Shown here piece after piece: positions 7,906 to 18,039 of a stretch of DNA of 40,060 nt. Made by a program: the position numbers and the translations under genes. The stretch is from Lachnospiraceae bacterium. GTDB lineage: Bacteria; Bacillota; Clostridia; Lachnospirales; Lachnospiraceae. Position 1 is the first letter of the stretch; each line of letters begins with the position of its first letter. The notes under the pieces were generated by a model, which saw nothing but the letters and a program-made list of their open reading frames with translations, was not told the origin of the DNA and did not search any database. The stretch is taken from contig JAEEXY010000024.1 of assembly GCA_016288005.1 (NCBI GenBank), positions 1 through 40,060 on the forward strand, given 5' to 3'.

Positions 7906-8436
7906 GTGTTATTCAACATACCGTTTTTAGCAGAGACTGCTACGCAGGATCTGGTTTCGGTCGCTCCGTGGACCTTTATCGCGCAGATCTGTAACTTATT
8001 CATTCAGATGCTTCTCATTAAAAAGTTCCTCTTCAAGCCCATCCGCGAGATGCTCGCGAAGCGCCAGGAGCTTGCGGACGAAAAGATCCGCAAAGCCGAG
8101 GCCGATCAGGTTGCCGCTGAGGAGCTGAAGAGCAGCTATGAAAAGAACATGCAGCAGGCAAAAGACAAGGCGGGCGAGATCTTAGCCACCGCCCAGAAGA
8201 ACGCCGCCACTCAGAGCGACGAGATCATCAGGGCAGCAAACGAGCAGGCCATCGCCATGAAGTCAAAAGCCGAAGCTGATATCGCTCAGGAGCGCCGCAA
8301 GGCCGTTAACGAGCTGAAAGGCGAGATCGGAAGCATGGCAATGGAGATTGCCGGCAAGGTTATCGAGCGCGAGATCAGCGAGAAGGATCACGCAAAACTG
8401 ATCGACGAATTTATTGAAAATGTAGGAAAGGCATAA
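7906..8436 (+). CDS. atpF: F-type ATP synthase subunit b
   Basis: 176 aa: a short periplasmic end, one membrane helix (about residues 22-42), then a long charged coiled coil rich in Ala, Lys and Glu up to about residue 160. It forms the peripheral stalk linking subunit a to F1 through delta. Only one b gene is present, so a homodimer is expected. The start is GTG at 7906, with GAGGAGG upstream; no nearer ATG fits the TM position. Confidence 0.93.
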   Translation: MLFNIPFLAETATQDLVSVAPWTFIAQICNLFIQMLLIKKFLFKPIREMLAKRQELADEKIRKAEADQVAAEELKSSYEKNMQQAKDKAGEILATAQKNAATQSDEIIRAANEQAIAMKSKAEADIAQERRKAVNELKGEIGSMAMEIAGKVIEREISEKDHAKLIDEFIENVGKA

Positions 8437-8475
8437 TGTTTATGCCGGCACAAGAGTGCAGAAGGAGCAAATACT

Positions 8476-9015
8476 ATGACAGAGCGTGCAGGAGTATACG
8501 GAGGCAGCTTGTATGACCTCGCTGCCGAAGAACAGCTCACTGAACCCATCATGAAGGATTTGCTTGAGGTCCGCGAGATTTTCAGAGAAAACCAGGATTA
8601 CTTACGACTCTTAAGCGAACCCTCCATCAAAAGAGAAGAACGCATCGGCCTGATAGAGAAGGCGTTCGGCACGGCTTGTGAAAGATATTTTGTGAGCTTT
8701 TTGAAGCTCTTATGCGACCGCGGGATGCTCGGTGAATACGAAGGCTGCGCGGAAGCATACAAGAAGCGCTACAATGCGGATCACAATATCGCAGAAGCAG
8801 TTGTTACCAGCGCCGTTGCGCTTAGCGACGGACAGCTGAGCAGCCTTGAGAAAAAACTCGGCGAGATGAGCGGAAAGACCGTTTCCCTCACCCAGAAGAT
8901 CGACCCCAAGGTACTCGCAGGCATTAAGGTAGAGCTCGAAGGAAAGCAGCTTGACGGAACCGTTCTCGGACGTCTCTCCGGCATGTCCAGGAAGCTCGAC
9001 GAAATAATAATTTAA
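8476..9015 (+). CDS. atpH: F-type ATP synthase subunit delta
   Basis: 179 aa, the usual size for bacterial delta/OSCP, which caps the alpha3beta3 head and binds subunit b. It shows the N-terminal helical domain (YGGSLYDLAAEEQ), the central FVSFLKLLCDRGMLGE motif, and the C-terminal VELEGKQLDGTVLGRLSGM segment typical of the family. AGAAGGAG precedes the ATG. It ends 15 nt before atpA. Confidence 0.94.
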   Translation: MTERAGVYGGSLYDLAAEEQLTEPIMKDLLEVREIFRENQDYLRLLSEPSIKREERIGLIEKAFGTACERYFVSFLKLLCDRGMLGEYEGCAEAYKKRYNADHNIAEAVVTSAVALSDGQLSSLEKKLGEMSGKTVSLTQKIDPKVLAGIKVELEGKQLDGTVLGRLSGMSRKLDEIII

Positions 9016-9030
9016 GGATGGAATGGACTT

Positions 9031-10560
9031 ATGCAATTAAAACCCGAAGAAATATCCCAAGTCATCCGCAGTCAGATAAAATACTATGAGAATTCGATCC
9101 GTCAGGACGAGACCGGTACCGTACTTAACGTCGGTGACGGTATCGCACGCGCCAGCGGCCTGATCAACGCCATGGCGGGCGAGCTGCTCGAATTTGAAGA
9201 CGGAAGCTTCGGTATGGCCCAGAACCTCGAAGAAAACAGCGTTTCCGTAGTATTGTTCGGCTCAGGTGAAAATATTGCTGAAGGGCAGACAGTAAAGCGT
9301 ACCGGCAAGGTCGTTTCCGTACCGGTCGGCGAAGCATTGATCGGACGTGTCGTTAACGCGCTCGGACAGCCCATCGACGGCGCAGGTCCCATCGCGACGA
9401 CCGAGTTCCGCGCCATCGAGAGCAAGGCTCCCGGCATCTGCGAAAGACAGTCGGTTTTCGAGCCCCTTCAGACAGGTATTAAGGCTATCGACTCCATGAT
9501 CCCCATCGGACGCGGACAGAGAGAGCTGATCATCGGTGACCGTCAGACAGGTAAGACTACCATCGCCACCGATACCATCATCAACCAGAGAGACAAGAAC
9601 TGTATCTGTATCTACGTTGCCATCGGACAGAAGCGTTCGACAGTTGCGACGCTGGTTGAGAACCTTCAGAAAAACCACGCCATGGACTACACCATCGTTG
9701 TAGCCGCAAGTGCTTCGGAGGCAGCGCCTCTCCAGTACATTGCTCCTTACTCGGGCTGTGCCATGGGCGAATATTTCATGAACAAGGGAAAGCACGTCCT
9801 CGTTATCTACGATGACCTGAGTAAGCATGCGGTTGCGTACCGCGCACTTTCTCTGCTTATCCGTCGTCCGCCCGGACGTGAGGCTTATCCCGGCGATGTA
9901 TTCTATCTCCACTCGAGACTTCTTGAACGTGCCGCTAAGCTCGACGAGGCACACGGAGGCGGATCGCTTACCGCCCTTCCCGTTATCGAGACGCAGGCAG
10001 GCGACGTTTCGGCATACATCCCGACAAACGTTATTTCCATTACAGACGGCCAGATCTTCCTTGAGACAGAGCTCTTCCACTCGGGCGTTATGCCTGCGGT
10101 TAACCCCGGTATCTCGGTTTCCCGAGTTGGCGGCAACGCTCAGATCAAAGCCATGAAAAAGGTAGCCGGTACCCTGAAGCTCATCTATTCACAGTACCGC
10201 GAGCTGCAGAGCTTCGCACAGTTCGGTTCCGACCTCGATGCCGATACAAAGGCACGTCTGGATCAGGGTGCGCGAATCGTTGAAGTGCTCAAGCAGGATC
10301 AGAATTCTCCCGTTCCGGTTGAGAAGCAGATCGCCATCATTTATGCCGTTACAAAGAACATCCTTTCCAAGGTAGCCGTAGAAGACATCCGCGCTTATGA
10401 GGCCGGACTCTACACCTTCCTTGATACCGATCCCGACGGAGCAGCCTTCATGGAGGCAGTCCGCACATCGGGCAAGCTCGAGGCCGATACCGAGGAGCAT
10501 CTGAAGAAGGCCCTCGAAACCTATACGGAAAAGTTCCTCGATCAGAAAAAAGACAAATAA
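9031..10560 (+). CDS. atpA: F-type ATP synthase subunit alpha
   Basis: 509 aa. This is the regulatory nucleotide-binding subunit of F1. Walker [10 protein letters not shown] is near residue 175, followed by IYVAIGQK and [21 protein letters not shown]; the signature [14 protein letters not shown] is also present. Length and domain order (beta barrel, nucleotide domain, helical end) are complete, with no sign of damage. GGATGG lies upstream of the ATG. It is 16 nt from atpG. Confidence 0.97.
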   Translation: MQLKPEEISQVIRSQIKYYENSIRQDETGTVLNVGDGIARASGLINAMAGELLEFEDGSFGMAQNLEENSVSVVLFGSGENIAEGQTVKRTGKVVSVPVGEALIGRVVNALGQPIDGAGPIATTEFRAIESKAPGICERQSVFEPLQTGIKAIDSMIPIGRGQRELIIGDRQTGKTTIATDTIINQRDKNCICIYVAIGQKRSTVATLVENLQKNHAMDYTIVVAASASEAAPLQYIAPYSGCAMGEYFMNKGKHVLVIYDDLSKHAVAYRALSLLIRRPPGREAYPGDVFYLHSRLLERAAKLDEAHGGGSLTALPVIETQAGDVSAYIPTNVISITDGQIFLETELFHSGVMPAVNPGISVSRVGGNAQIKAMKKVAGTLKLIYSQYRELQSFAQFGSDLDADTKARLDQGARIVEVLKQDQNSPVPVEKQIAIIYAVTKNILSKVAVEDIRAYEAGLYTFLDTDPDGAAFMEAVRTSGKLEADTEEHLKKALETYTEKFLDQKKDK

Positions 10561-10576
10561 TACAGGAGGATAACCA

Positions 10577-11431
10577 ATGGCTGCAAACATGAAAGCGGTT
10601 AAGCTGCGCATCAAAAGCGTGCAGAGCACGATGCAGATAACCAAAGCTATGGAACTTGTGGCATCCTCCAAACTGCGCAGAGCAAAAGAGCGTTCCGACA
10701 ACTGCCGTCCCTATTTTAAGGAGCTGTTCGGCACCTTAAAGGGCATCGCCGAGGGCAATACGGATTTCCAGTCCGTTTACTCTTCGGTTCCCGCACAGGA
10801 AAAGGTCTGCTACGTTGTCATCGCCGGTGACAGAGGTTTGGCCGGCGGCTACAACTCAAACCTGTTCAAATGTGTCGACGCCGAGACAGTCGGACGTGAT
10901 TTTGAGGTTCTTCCCATCGGTAAAAAGTCTCTCGATTATTTCAAACGCCATAAGGCAGAGATCCTGACCGAGAATTTTGCCGAAGTTGCTTCGATAGGTG
11001 TGGGCGACTGTTTCGAGATCGCCAACATCCTCTGCAAGGAGTTCAAGAATCAGACCTTCGGCAGCATCAAGCTTGTTTATACCGAGTTTGTTTCAATGCT
11101 GTCGCAGCAGCCTCACTGCATCCCCGTTCTCCCGATCTCCGATCTGGACGACGACGGACAGGATGAGCCCGTAAGAGACCTGATCCTCTATGAACCCGAC
11201 AGTATCGAAGTTTTTGACGCGATCGTGCCCGAATACGTGGCCGGCGTCATCTACGGCGCGGTATGCGACTCCATCGCGAGTGAGCAGGCTGCCAGAAGAA
11301 CCGCCATGGAATCCGCGACGAGCAATGCGGAAGAGATGATCAACACCCTCAACCTGCATTACAACCGTGCGCGTCAGGCCAGCATTACGCAGGAGATCAC
11401 CGAGATTGTCGGAGGTGCGGAAGGAGTTTAA
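10577..11431 (+). CDS. atpG: F-type ATP synthase subunit gamma
   Basis: 284 aa. This is the central rotor shaft. The N-terminal helix (KLRIKSVQSTMQITKAMELVASSKLRRA) and the C-terminal helix (ARRTAMESATSNAEEMINTLNLHYNRARQASITQEITEI, residues about 239-277) are strongly conserved; the middle Rossmann-like part includes VIAGDRGLAGGYN. AGGAGG precedes the ATG. A 45-nt gap follows before atpD. Confidence 0.96.
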   Translation: MAANMKAVKLRIKSVQSTMQITKAMELVASSKLRRAKERSDNCRPYFKELFGTLKGIAEGNTDFQSVYSSVPAQEKVCYVVIAGDRGLAGGYNSNLFKCVDAETVGRDFEVLPIGKKSLDYFKRHKAEILTENFAEVASIGVGDCFEIANILCKEFKNQTFGSIKLVYTEFVSMLSQQPHCIPVLPISDLDDDGQDEPVRDLILYEPDSIEVFDAIVPEYVAGVIYGAVCDSIASEQAARRTAMESATSNAEEMINTLNLHYNRARQASITQEITEIVGGAEGV

Positions 11432-11473
11432 GCTTCTTCCAGAAGATACGAAATATTTTTTAAGGAGAGTTGA

Positions 11474-12868
<1,395 letters not shown>

Positions 12869-12883
12869 GGAAGGAGGTCCCTG

Positions 12884-13288
12884 ATGAAGACTTTTCCCTT
12901 ACGGATAGGCACTCCCGACGGTCTGCTCTTTGACGGTGAAGTCGAGCGCGTTAAGTGCCGCTCCATCACGGGCGATCTGGCGATCCTTGCGGGACACTGC
13001 AATTACGTTACCGCGCTCGGTATGGGCGAAGCCTATATCGTCCTCGAGGACGGTACGCGCAGAAGCGCCGCCTGCATCGGCGGTATGCTCTCCGTAATGA
13101 ACGGATCATGCCATCTCCTTGCAACCACATGGGAGTTTAAGGAAGATATCGATCTCGAGCGCGCAAAGGCTTCCAAGGCCAAGGCTGAGGAAATCCTCGC
13201 AAAGCCCGACATCGACGAAAAGACAAAGACTCTCGCGGAGGCAAAACTCCGGAGAGCACAGATCCGAATAGGCGTAGCCGAAGAATAA
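12884..13288 (+). CDS. atpC: F-type ATP synthase subunit epsilon
   Basis: 134 aa. It has the N-terminal beta-barrel (TPDGLLFDGEVERVKCRSITGDLAILAGH, spanning about residues 9-38) and a C-terminal two-helix hairpin (DLERAKASKAKAEEILAK and LAEAKLRRAQIRIGVAEE) that can inhibit ATP hydrolysis. GGAGG lies before the ATG. It is the last gene of the operon, with a strong terminator directly downstream. Confidence 0.95.
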   Translation: MKTFPLRIGTPDGLLFDGEVERVKCRSITGDLAILAGHCNYVTALGMGEAYIVLEDGTRRSAACIGGMLSVMNGSCHLLATTWEFKEDIDLERAKASKAKAEEILAKPDIDEKTKTLAEAKLRRAQIRIGVAEE

Positions 13289-13297
13289 AACGAGAAC

Positions 13298-13326
13298 CCT
13301 GCCCGTGATCGCGGGCAGGGTTTTTT
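13298..13326 (+). terminator. Intrinsic terminator of the atp operon
   Basis: CCCTGCCCG and CGGGCAGGG form a GC-rich stem (13298-13320, small loop) followed by six T residues (13321-13326). It starts 9 nt after the atpC stop. Confidence 0.95.
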
Positions 13327-13406
13327 GCTATTCCTTTTTCGCTGCCTTTTTACTATAATAGATTTAAACTCAGGCAAACGATCTTGATCAAGGGTGGTGA
13401 GGCATT

Positions 13407-13892
13407 ATGGATATAAATGACATGAAATTATACAGGCGCCGTTTTATTCCCGACGAGCTCACGTTTCTCGCGGACGACGAGATACTTCACTTTGACGATG
13501 AGCTTCTCGTGACCAGATGGAAATCCCTGCATCCGCGCACAGATTTTGTCGGCGGCGTTTCTGTTTTTTTCCTGAAAGAAGGCTGGAAGGTCAGCAAGAT
13601 CCTCGACCGCGACGGCAATATACTGCACTGGTACTGCGACATTATCGACATAGTGCGCAACGAGGAAGAAAACTCGCTTACTTACGAGGATCTGCTCTTT
13701 GACGTGGTAGTCTCCCCGTCCGGCAGGATCAAGGTCCTCGACTGCGACGAGGCGGCACTTGCCTTTGAACAGGGTCTTATAACAAAAGAACAGCTCATAT
13801 ACGCCCTCAAGGCCATGCATGAGCTGCTCGAAGTGATATATCATTCGCGCTTTGACCGCCTGCAGGCAGTCTTAGACTCCTACGATAAGTAA
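13407..13892 (+). CDS. DUF402-family protein
   Basis: 161 aa. The central part has the DUF402 pattern: WKVSKILDRDGNILHWYCDI, YEDLLFDVVVSPSGRIKVLDCDE, then a helical C-terminus. DUF402 folds include nucleoside di/triphosphate phosphatases and RNA-binding FAU-1 relatives; the conserved Tyr, Asp and Asp positions of that pocket seem present. It is a monocistronic unit with a possible TATAAT (13354-13359) between the atp terminator and the gene, and GGTGGTGAGG before the ATG. Its exact substrate cannot be told. Confidence 0.75.
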   Translation: MDINDMKLYRRRFIPDELTFLADDEILHFDDELLVTRWKSLHPRTDFVGGVSVFFLKEGWKVSKILDRDGNILHWYCDIIDIVRNEEENSLTYEDLLFDVVVSPSGRIKVLDCDEAALAFEQGLITKEQLIYALKAMHELLEVIYHSRFDRLQAVLDSYDK

Positions 13893-13895
13893 GAC

Positions 13896-13997
13896 AAGAC
13901 ATGGGGACGGTTCTCAGACACGGGGACGGTTCTTCTGTCTGCGAACTAAGGCAGACAGAAGAACCGTCCCCGTGTCTGAGAACCGTCCCCGTGTCTT
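13896..13997. repeat. Near-perfect 47-bp inverted repeat at a convergent gene junction
   Basis: Left arm 13896-13942 and right arm 13951-13997 pair with one mismatch (base 13902) around the 8-nt loop GAACTAAG. Each arm holds two copies of a subunit resembling GACACGGGGACGGTTCT. The same core (GGGACGGTTCTTC) recurs at 25881-25893. It starts 4 nt after the DUF402 stop and ends 8 nt before the convergent gene end, so it probably also acts as a two-way terminator. It resembles REP-type palindromes known from many Firmicutes. Confidence 0.9.
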
Positions 13998-14005
13998 CGA
14001 TTATG

Positions 14006-14896
14006 TCAGTCCTGACCCGTAAACAGCTCTTTTATGATCAGTTTTTTATTATCCTGATACATAGTGTATGCTTTACCTTCATATACACCGAAAAAACGGT
14101 TCGGCCTGGTACTGTTCTCGTTCATATCAAGTTGTTCCAGCCCCGTTACCTTGTTTTCATCCGATACTTTTCCGGCACTCACCTCTCCCGACAAATAGCC
14201 GTTATCTGCGTCAACGTTGAGTTTAATAAGGATGCAGTAAAGGTATCCGGAATCATATGCCTGAAACTCTGCCATACTGTCCGTGTCTCCCTCTATATCC
14301 CATCGATGCTCACCATATCTTATCGTCAGAGTGGTCTCATTTTTCCTTTCGGTTGCTATGCCCGAGGAGATCAGCCGCATATCCGTATCTTCTATTACCA
14401 GTGCATAGTGTCCTCCTTTTTTGTTCAATGCCGGTTTGCCTTCCGACGTCACATAAAACCTGTCAAATTCATCGGCATTTATTTTTTCCGGAAAGGGGAT
14501 TACTGTTTCTGTATTAAACTCCTTGTCCATTATAAACACTTTGCCGGCGCCGTTATATGAGTCAAATATGTAAAACCGTGAACCACAGGCCAGAATATCC
14601 TTTGCATAGCTTAGCTCTGACAAGCTGTAATATAGTGTTTTATCACGGTTTTTGCAGATTACCCTTTGCCTCATCGTATCCAGTACATAAACTGCTCCGT
14701 CGCATACCGTAAAGCTTTCGGCGCCATAATTTCTGTCATTTCCGACCAGATATCCGACTTCATTGTCTTCCACACTCAGTGACAGCATAGCTCCGTCTCC
14801 GGCGATGTATTTCTTTCCGATCAGAGCTCCGAGTAAACACATTATAGCAGCAAAAAAACCAACAGTGCCGCCCACAACCAGTTTATTCCTCTTCAT
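14006..14896 (-). CDS. Membrane-anchored extracellular sensor-like protein, paralogue of the NlpC/P60 protein N-domain
   Basis: 296 aa. One N-terminal membrane helix (about 7-27) is followed by an extracellular beta-rich domain. It matches the N-terminal half of the operon's first gene over its whole length: NYGAESFTVCDGAVYVLDT against NYGPESFCITDEGIVILDT, INADEFDRFYV against INADAFNSFYI, and NRFFGVYEGKAYTM against NRYFTVYGNKCYLM. The pattern of short strand units suggests a beta-propeller-like fold, but I know no name for it. The start overlaps the kinase stop by 14 nt, so the two are translationally coupled. A role as co-sensor or decoy for the kinase is inferred. Confidence 0.75.
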   Translation of the reverse strand: MKRNKLVVGGTVGFFAAIMCLLGALIGKKYIAGDGAMLSLSVEDNEVGYLVGNDRNYGAESFTVCDGAVYVLDTMRQRVICKNRDKTLYYSLSELSYAKDILACGSRFYIFDSYNGAGKVFIMDKEFNTETVIPFPEKINADEFDRFYVTSEGKPALNKKGGHYALVIEDTDMRLISSGIATERKNETTLTIRYGEHRWDIEGDTDSMAEFQAYDSGYLYCILIKLNVDADNGYLSGEVSAGKVSDENKVTGLEQLDMNENSTRPNRFFGVYEGKAYTMYQDNKKLIIKELFTGQD

Positions 14897-16241
14897 TTTT
14901 CATCTCTTCGCTTTCCGAACTGAAAATGACCTTGACCGATGTACCCTGTCCGAGTACGCTGTAAATATCTATCCGGGCATCATGCAGCTCTGCTATACTC
15001 TTAGCTATAGATAAGCCCAGTCCTGTTCCTCCCGTATTCCTAGAGCGATTTTTATCCACTCTGTAGAATCTCTCAAAAACCTTACCGCATTCCTCTGCAG
15101 GTATGCCTATCCCCGTGTCCTGTATAAGCAGTACGGGGCTGCCCTCATTCCGGTATAGCCTGATCGATATGCTTCCGCCTCTTCTATTGTACTTAATGGA
15201 ATTTTCCATAATATTTTGAACCATTTCAAGAAGCAGGCCCGGATTTCCCAATACTCTTATTTTTTCGGGCTCATAAGAAATGCTTACATCAGTTTGTTCT
15301 GCGAGATGTCTAAGGTTATCTATACATTGCCTAACAATAGCATCTAATTCAATTCTGTTGAATTTATGCCCATCTTTTTGTCCCAACGCAGAAAGCGTCA
15401 AAGTATCATTTACGATCGAATTCATCCGCTCCGCGTTTCTGCTTATTTCCATTGCCCATTTTCGTTCTTCGGAGCCTGACATCAGCTTGCCCTCAAGCAT
15501 CTGGCTGTAACCGCTGATTATCGTCAGCGGTGTTTTCAACTCGTGTGAAACATTGTCCGTAAACTCTTGTTGTGTTTTTTCAAAGCGTATTATTTCTTCG
15601 TATTGCGACCGGATCTTATCCGTATACGGTTTTAATTCCATATATGGGGTTTCTATGTTGGAAATATCCAAAGACTCGGCTGTTCTGATGATCGGCTCAA
15701 CCAGACGTTTTGTGAGCAGACCCGACAGCGGAATACAGATTGCGGCTACCGATAAAGATGCAATGATTGATGCAGGCAGTGCGGATAGGATCATTTTCCT
15801 GATCGTTTTTATTCTTGTTGCTGCCCGCACGAATGACCCATCGTTCTGGCGCACAGAATAGTACAGAAAAACCGAATCAAGCTCGGCGGAATACCGTATT
15901 GCTTCTCCGGTACCCTTTTCCATCGCCTCAACTATTTCCTGCCGGCTTATATGATCATCCAGCAATCCGGGCGAGGCAAAATTATCGTACAGAACTTTTC
16001 CATTCGGACTTATCCACGACAGACGCACTATATCATTAGCATATAGCAGATTCCTAGATTGCTCCCCTGCTTCTTCCATAGAGAAATACCCGGAGCCTGC
16101 AATAACTAATGCTGTTTGCGCAAGAACTCCTCTTATTTCTTCATTTGTATTTTTATAAGTTAAAACCGTCCCCAAAACAGTCATGGCTGTAACCGTCACA
16201 ACCACTATAATAAACATACTGATAAAAATCCGCTTCCTCAC
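14883..16241 (-). CDS. Membrane sensor histidine kinase (PhoR/WalK-like architecture)
   Basis: 452 aa. A membrane helix (about 5-28), an extracellular domain (about 30-150), a second helix (about 151-175), a HAMP-like linker, and the kinase core. H-box FTDNVSHELKTPLT with His233, N-box NIMENSIKYN, G1 DTGIGIP, F-box VFERFYRVDKNRS, G2 GGTGLGLSIAKS: all catalytic boxes are intact. The start is GTG at 16241 with AGGG about 10 nt upstream. It lies 64 nt after the response regulator and overlaps the paralogous sensor gene. The partner is the OmpR-type regulator next to it, and the signal is probably cell-wall related given the neighbours. Confidence 0.9.
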   Translation of the reverse strand: MRKRIFISMFIIVVVTVTAMTVLGTVLTYKNTNEEIRGVLAQTALVIAGSGYFSMEEAGEQSRNLLYANDIVRLSWISPNGKVLYDNFASPGLLDDHISRQEIVEAMEKGTGEAIRYSAELDSVFLYYSVRQNDGSFVRAATRIKTIRKMILSALPASIIASLSVAAICIPLSGLLTKRLVEPIIRTAESLDISNIETPYMELKPYTDKIRSQYEEIIRFEKTQQEFTDNVSHELKTPLTIISGYSQMLEGKLMSGSEERKWAMEISRNAERMNSIVNDTLTLSALGQKDGHKFNRIELDAIVRQCIDNLRHLAEQTDVSISYEPEKIRVLGNPGLLLEMVQNIMENSIKYNRRGGSISIRLYRNEGSPVLLIQDTGIGIPAEECGKVFERFYRVDKNRSRNTGGTGLGLSIAKSIAELHDARIDIYSVLGQGTSVKVIFSSESEEMKNEEE

Positions 16242-16305
16242 TGCATTTCACCCTATCATCACAAATGCAAACAGATGTTAAGCTCCACCGATATTATCTA
16301 TTTTT

Positions 16306-16977
16306 CTACTCCATTGAGTAACCAACATTCCTGTATGTTTTTATCCTATAGCCATAACTCCCCAGTTTTTTCCGTAATTGCTTAATATGTGCATCAAGCG
16401 TGCGGGATTCGATTACGCAGTCAAGTCCCCATACATTTTCAAGAATGGTATCCCTTTTTAATACAATTCCGGTATTAAGTACAAGATACTTAAGCAGTTC
16501 GTACTCCTTGTATGACAGTTCGATTGTTTTTCCGTCAAGAATGACCTGCCTTCTATACTCATCAATGATCATCTCATCCAATTGGAGAGTATCGTATTTC
16601 TTCTGTGACTCGGTTCTTCTGAGTACAGCATTAACCCTTGACACAAGTTCAAGTATCGAAAACGGCTTCTTTATATAATCATCAGCCCCATCATCAAGCG
16701 CCCTGACCGTATCAATCTCTGCGCTCTTTGCTGTCACCATGATCACAGGAATTTTACGTGTTTCAGTGTTTTTGCGCACTTTTCGCAATATCTCCGTGCC
16801 ATTACTGTCAGGCAGCATGATATCAAGCAGGATCAGTTCCGGTTTTTGAGTTGACAATGCCTTAAAAAAATCCAGCGCGCATCCGAAAGTATATACAGAA
16901 TGCCCTTCTTTTTCGAGTGCATATCTTTCTATATCGCAAATGCTTTCTTCATCCTCAACTATATAAATAAATGACAT
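16306..16977 (-). CDS. OmpR/PhoB-type response regulator
   Basis: 223 aa. Receiver domain: acidic pair at Glu8/Asp9, phospho-acceptor Asp52 in LILLDIMLPDS, Thr/Ala at VMVTAKS, and the conserved Lys in YIKKPF. The C-terminal winged helix has LSYKEYELLKYLVLN and the recognition helix region SRTLDAHIKQLRKKLG, then YRNVGYSME at the end. The ATG at 16977 is chosen because a GGAG-type site lies upstream. A GTG at 17028 in the same frame overlaps the lipoprotein stop and would add 17 residues encoded across a run of ten G, so it is less likely. It probably binds the boxes upstream of this operon. Confidence 0.92.
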   Translation of the reverse strand: MSFIYIVEDEESICDIERYALEKEGHSVYTFGCALDFFKALSTQKPELILLDIMLPDSNGTEILRKVRKNTETRKIPVIMVTAKSAEIDTVRALDDGADDYIKKPFSILELVSRVNAVLRRTESQKKYDTLQLDEMIIDEYRRQVILDGKTIELSYKEYELLKYLVLNTGIVLKRDTILENVWGLDCVIESRTLDAHIKQLRKKLGSYGYRIKTYRNVGYSME

Positions 16978-16986
16978 CCTGCTTCT

Positions 16987-16996
16987 CCCCCCCCCC
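16987..16996. repeat. Ten-base homopolymer (poly-C, poly-G on the coding strand) at the response regulator ribosome site
   Basis: Ten consecutive C on the plus strand, just upstream of the regulator ATG; on the coding strand it merges into the GGGGAG ribosome site. Homopolymer runs of this length can slip. Length changes would alter ribosome-site spacing or composition, or the frame of the upstream GTG start. Confidence 0.8.
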
Positions 16997-17024
16997 GCCT
17001 GCCGCAAAAATACAATCCGGATAG

Positions 17025-18023
17025 TCACTTAGCGTTCATTAACAATTCAGAGTAGATATCGTTATAGATCCAACATGCATGCGGGTTACCGCTATACGTA
17101 TAAAAGATCCACCCGTTATTGCCCTTGCTGTCTTTGATCTGAAAACAGTCTTTTCCGTTTGTGCATATTACTTCAACATCACCCTGTATCAGGTTGCACA
17201 TTTCCGAATCCTTTGATGCTTCGGAATATACCCGGCAGTCCTCAGACAAAACATATTGACAATTATCACCGGTTATCGGGAAAACTTGCCCGTCAACAAC
17301 AGACAGCATCCTGTCGCCTTTCCTTTTTTCCCCATCCGCCATCAGAAGATCAGTCTGCAATTCCACCATTTCGTATTGTATGTCTCTGATCGTGTATTCC
17401 GCCAGTCCGAAGCATGTTTCTGCTTTTGACAGATATGCACTTCCTTGCTCGTCGTAATAAAATATCACGTCATCAAGTTCTCCGTCGTCATACTTATATG
17501 CGCGGAACGTCTGTATAAACCCGTTAGGAGACTGTTCCGACAATTCCGCTACAACAATATGCAAAACATCCTGCTTATATCCCTTAGCCAGATATGCGAT
17601 AAAAGCATTTTTCGCCTTATCGTTCTTATCCAGATCAATGATTCTGAAGCTCAGCAGATCATATGTCCAACTGTACCCTCCGTATTTATCAAATGGGTAA
17701 AACACCTCATCCCCTATTTTAAACCCATCGGTATCTTTACGGACTGTTACATCGAAGACACCGTCTTCATCATAATCAACCTCTGCCTTGTTATCAGCTT
17801 CTGTTGTACTATCGATCAAATCCATTACACGGATAGAAAACCAGCCTTCGTATGGGTTCTTTTCAACAAATGCGTCGGATTCGCCAGATGCGTCGCCCTG
17901 TGCCTTCGGTTCAACAGATAACGTTTCAGACTCCTGCCTCCCTTGTTTGCCTCTTACTCCAAGGCAGCCGGTTGCAACGATCGCGGTTAACGCAAGCATT
18001 ACAGATGCCTTTAGTATGCGCAT
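17025..18023 (-). CDS. Lipoprotein with C-terminal bacterial SH3-like domain
   Basis: 332 aa. The signal peptide ends in a lipobox IVATGC, with lipid-carrying Cys20, then a disordered acidic/Gly/Ser stretch. The middle region (about 60-240) is of unknown fold and starts with EGWFSIRVMD. The C-terminus CRVYSEASKDSEMCNLIQGD...NNGWIFYTY has the spacing of bacterial SH3 repeats, which bind peptidoglycan. The ATG at 18023 is preferred: AGGAG lies 9 nt before it, whereas the ATG at 18032 directly abuts that site. It is 16 nt after the NlpC/P60 gene and 47 nt before the response regulator ATG. Confidence 0.8.
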   Translation of the reverse strand: MRILKASVMLALTAIVATGCLGVRGKQGRQESETLSVEPKAQGDASGESDAFVEKNPYEGWFSIRVMDLIDSTTEADNKAEVDYDEDGVFDVTVRKDTDGFKIGDEVFYPFDKYGGYSWTYDLLSFRIIDLDKNDKAKNAFIAYLAKGYKQDVLHIVVAELSEQSPNGFIQTFRAYKYDDGELDDVIFYYDEQGSAYLSKAETCFGLAEYTIRDIQYEMVELQTDLLMADGEKRKGDRMLSVVDGQVFPITGDNCQYVLSEDCRVYSEASKDSEMCNLIQGDVEVICTNGKDCFQIKDSKGNNGWIFYTYSGNPHACWIYNDIYSELLMNAK

Positions 18024-18039
18024 AGTTTTCATCTCCTGT

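Noticed and set aside
9262-10080. 272-codon antisense frame inside atpA
   Set aside because: Composition mirrors the atpA codons; no start signal and no recognisable domain.
13896-13997. Phage or integrative-element attachment site
   Set aside because: No integrase or tRNA is nearby and the structure is a simple palindrome shared with another junction.
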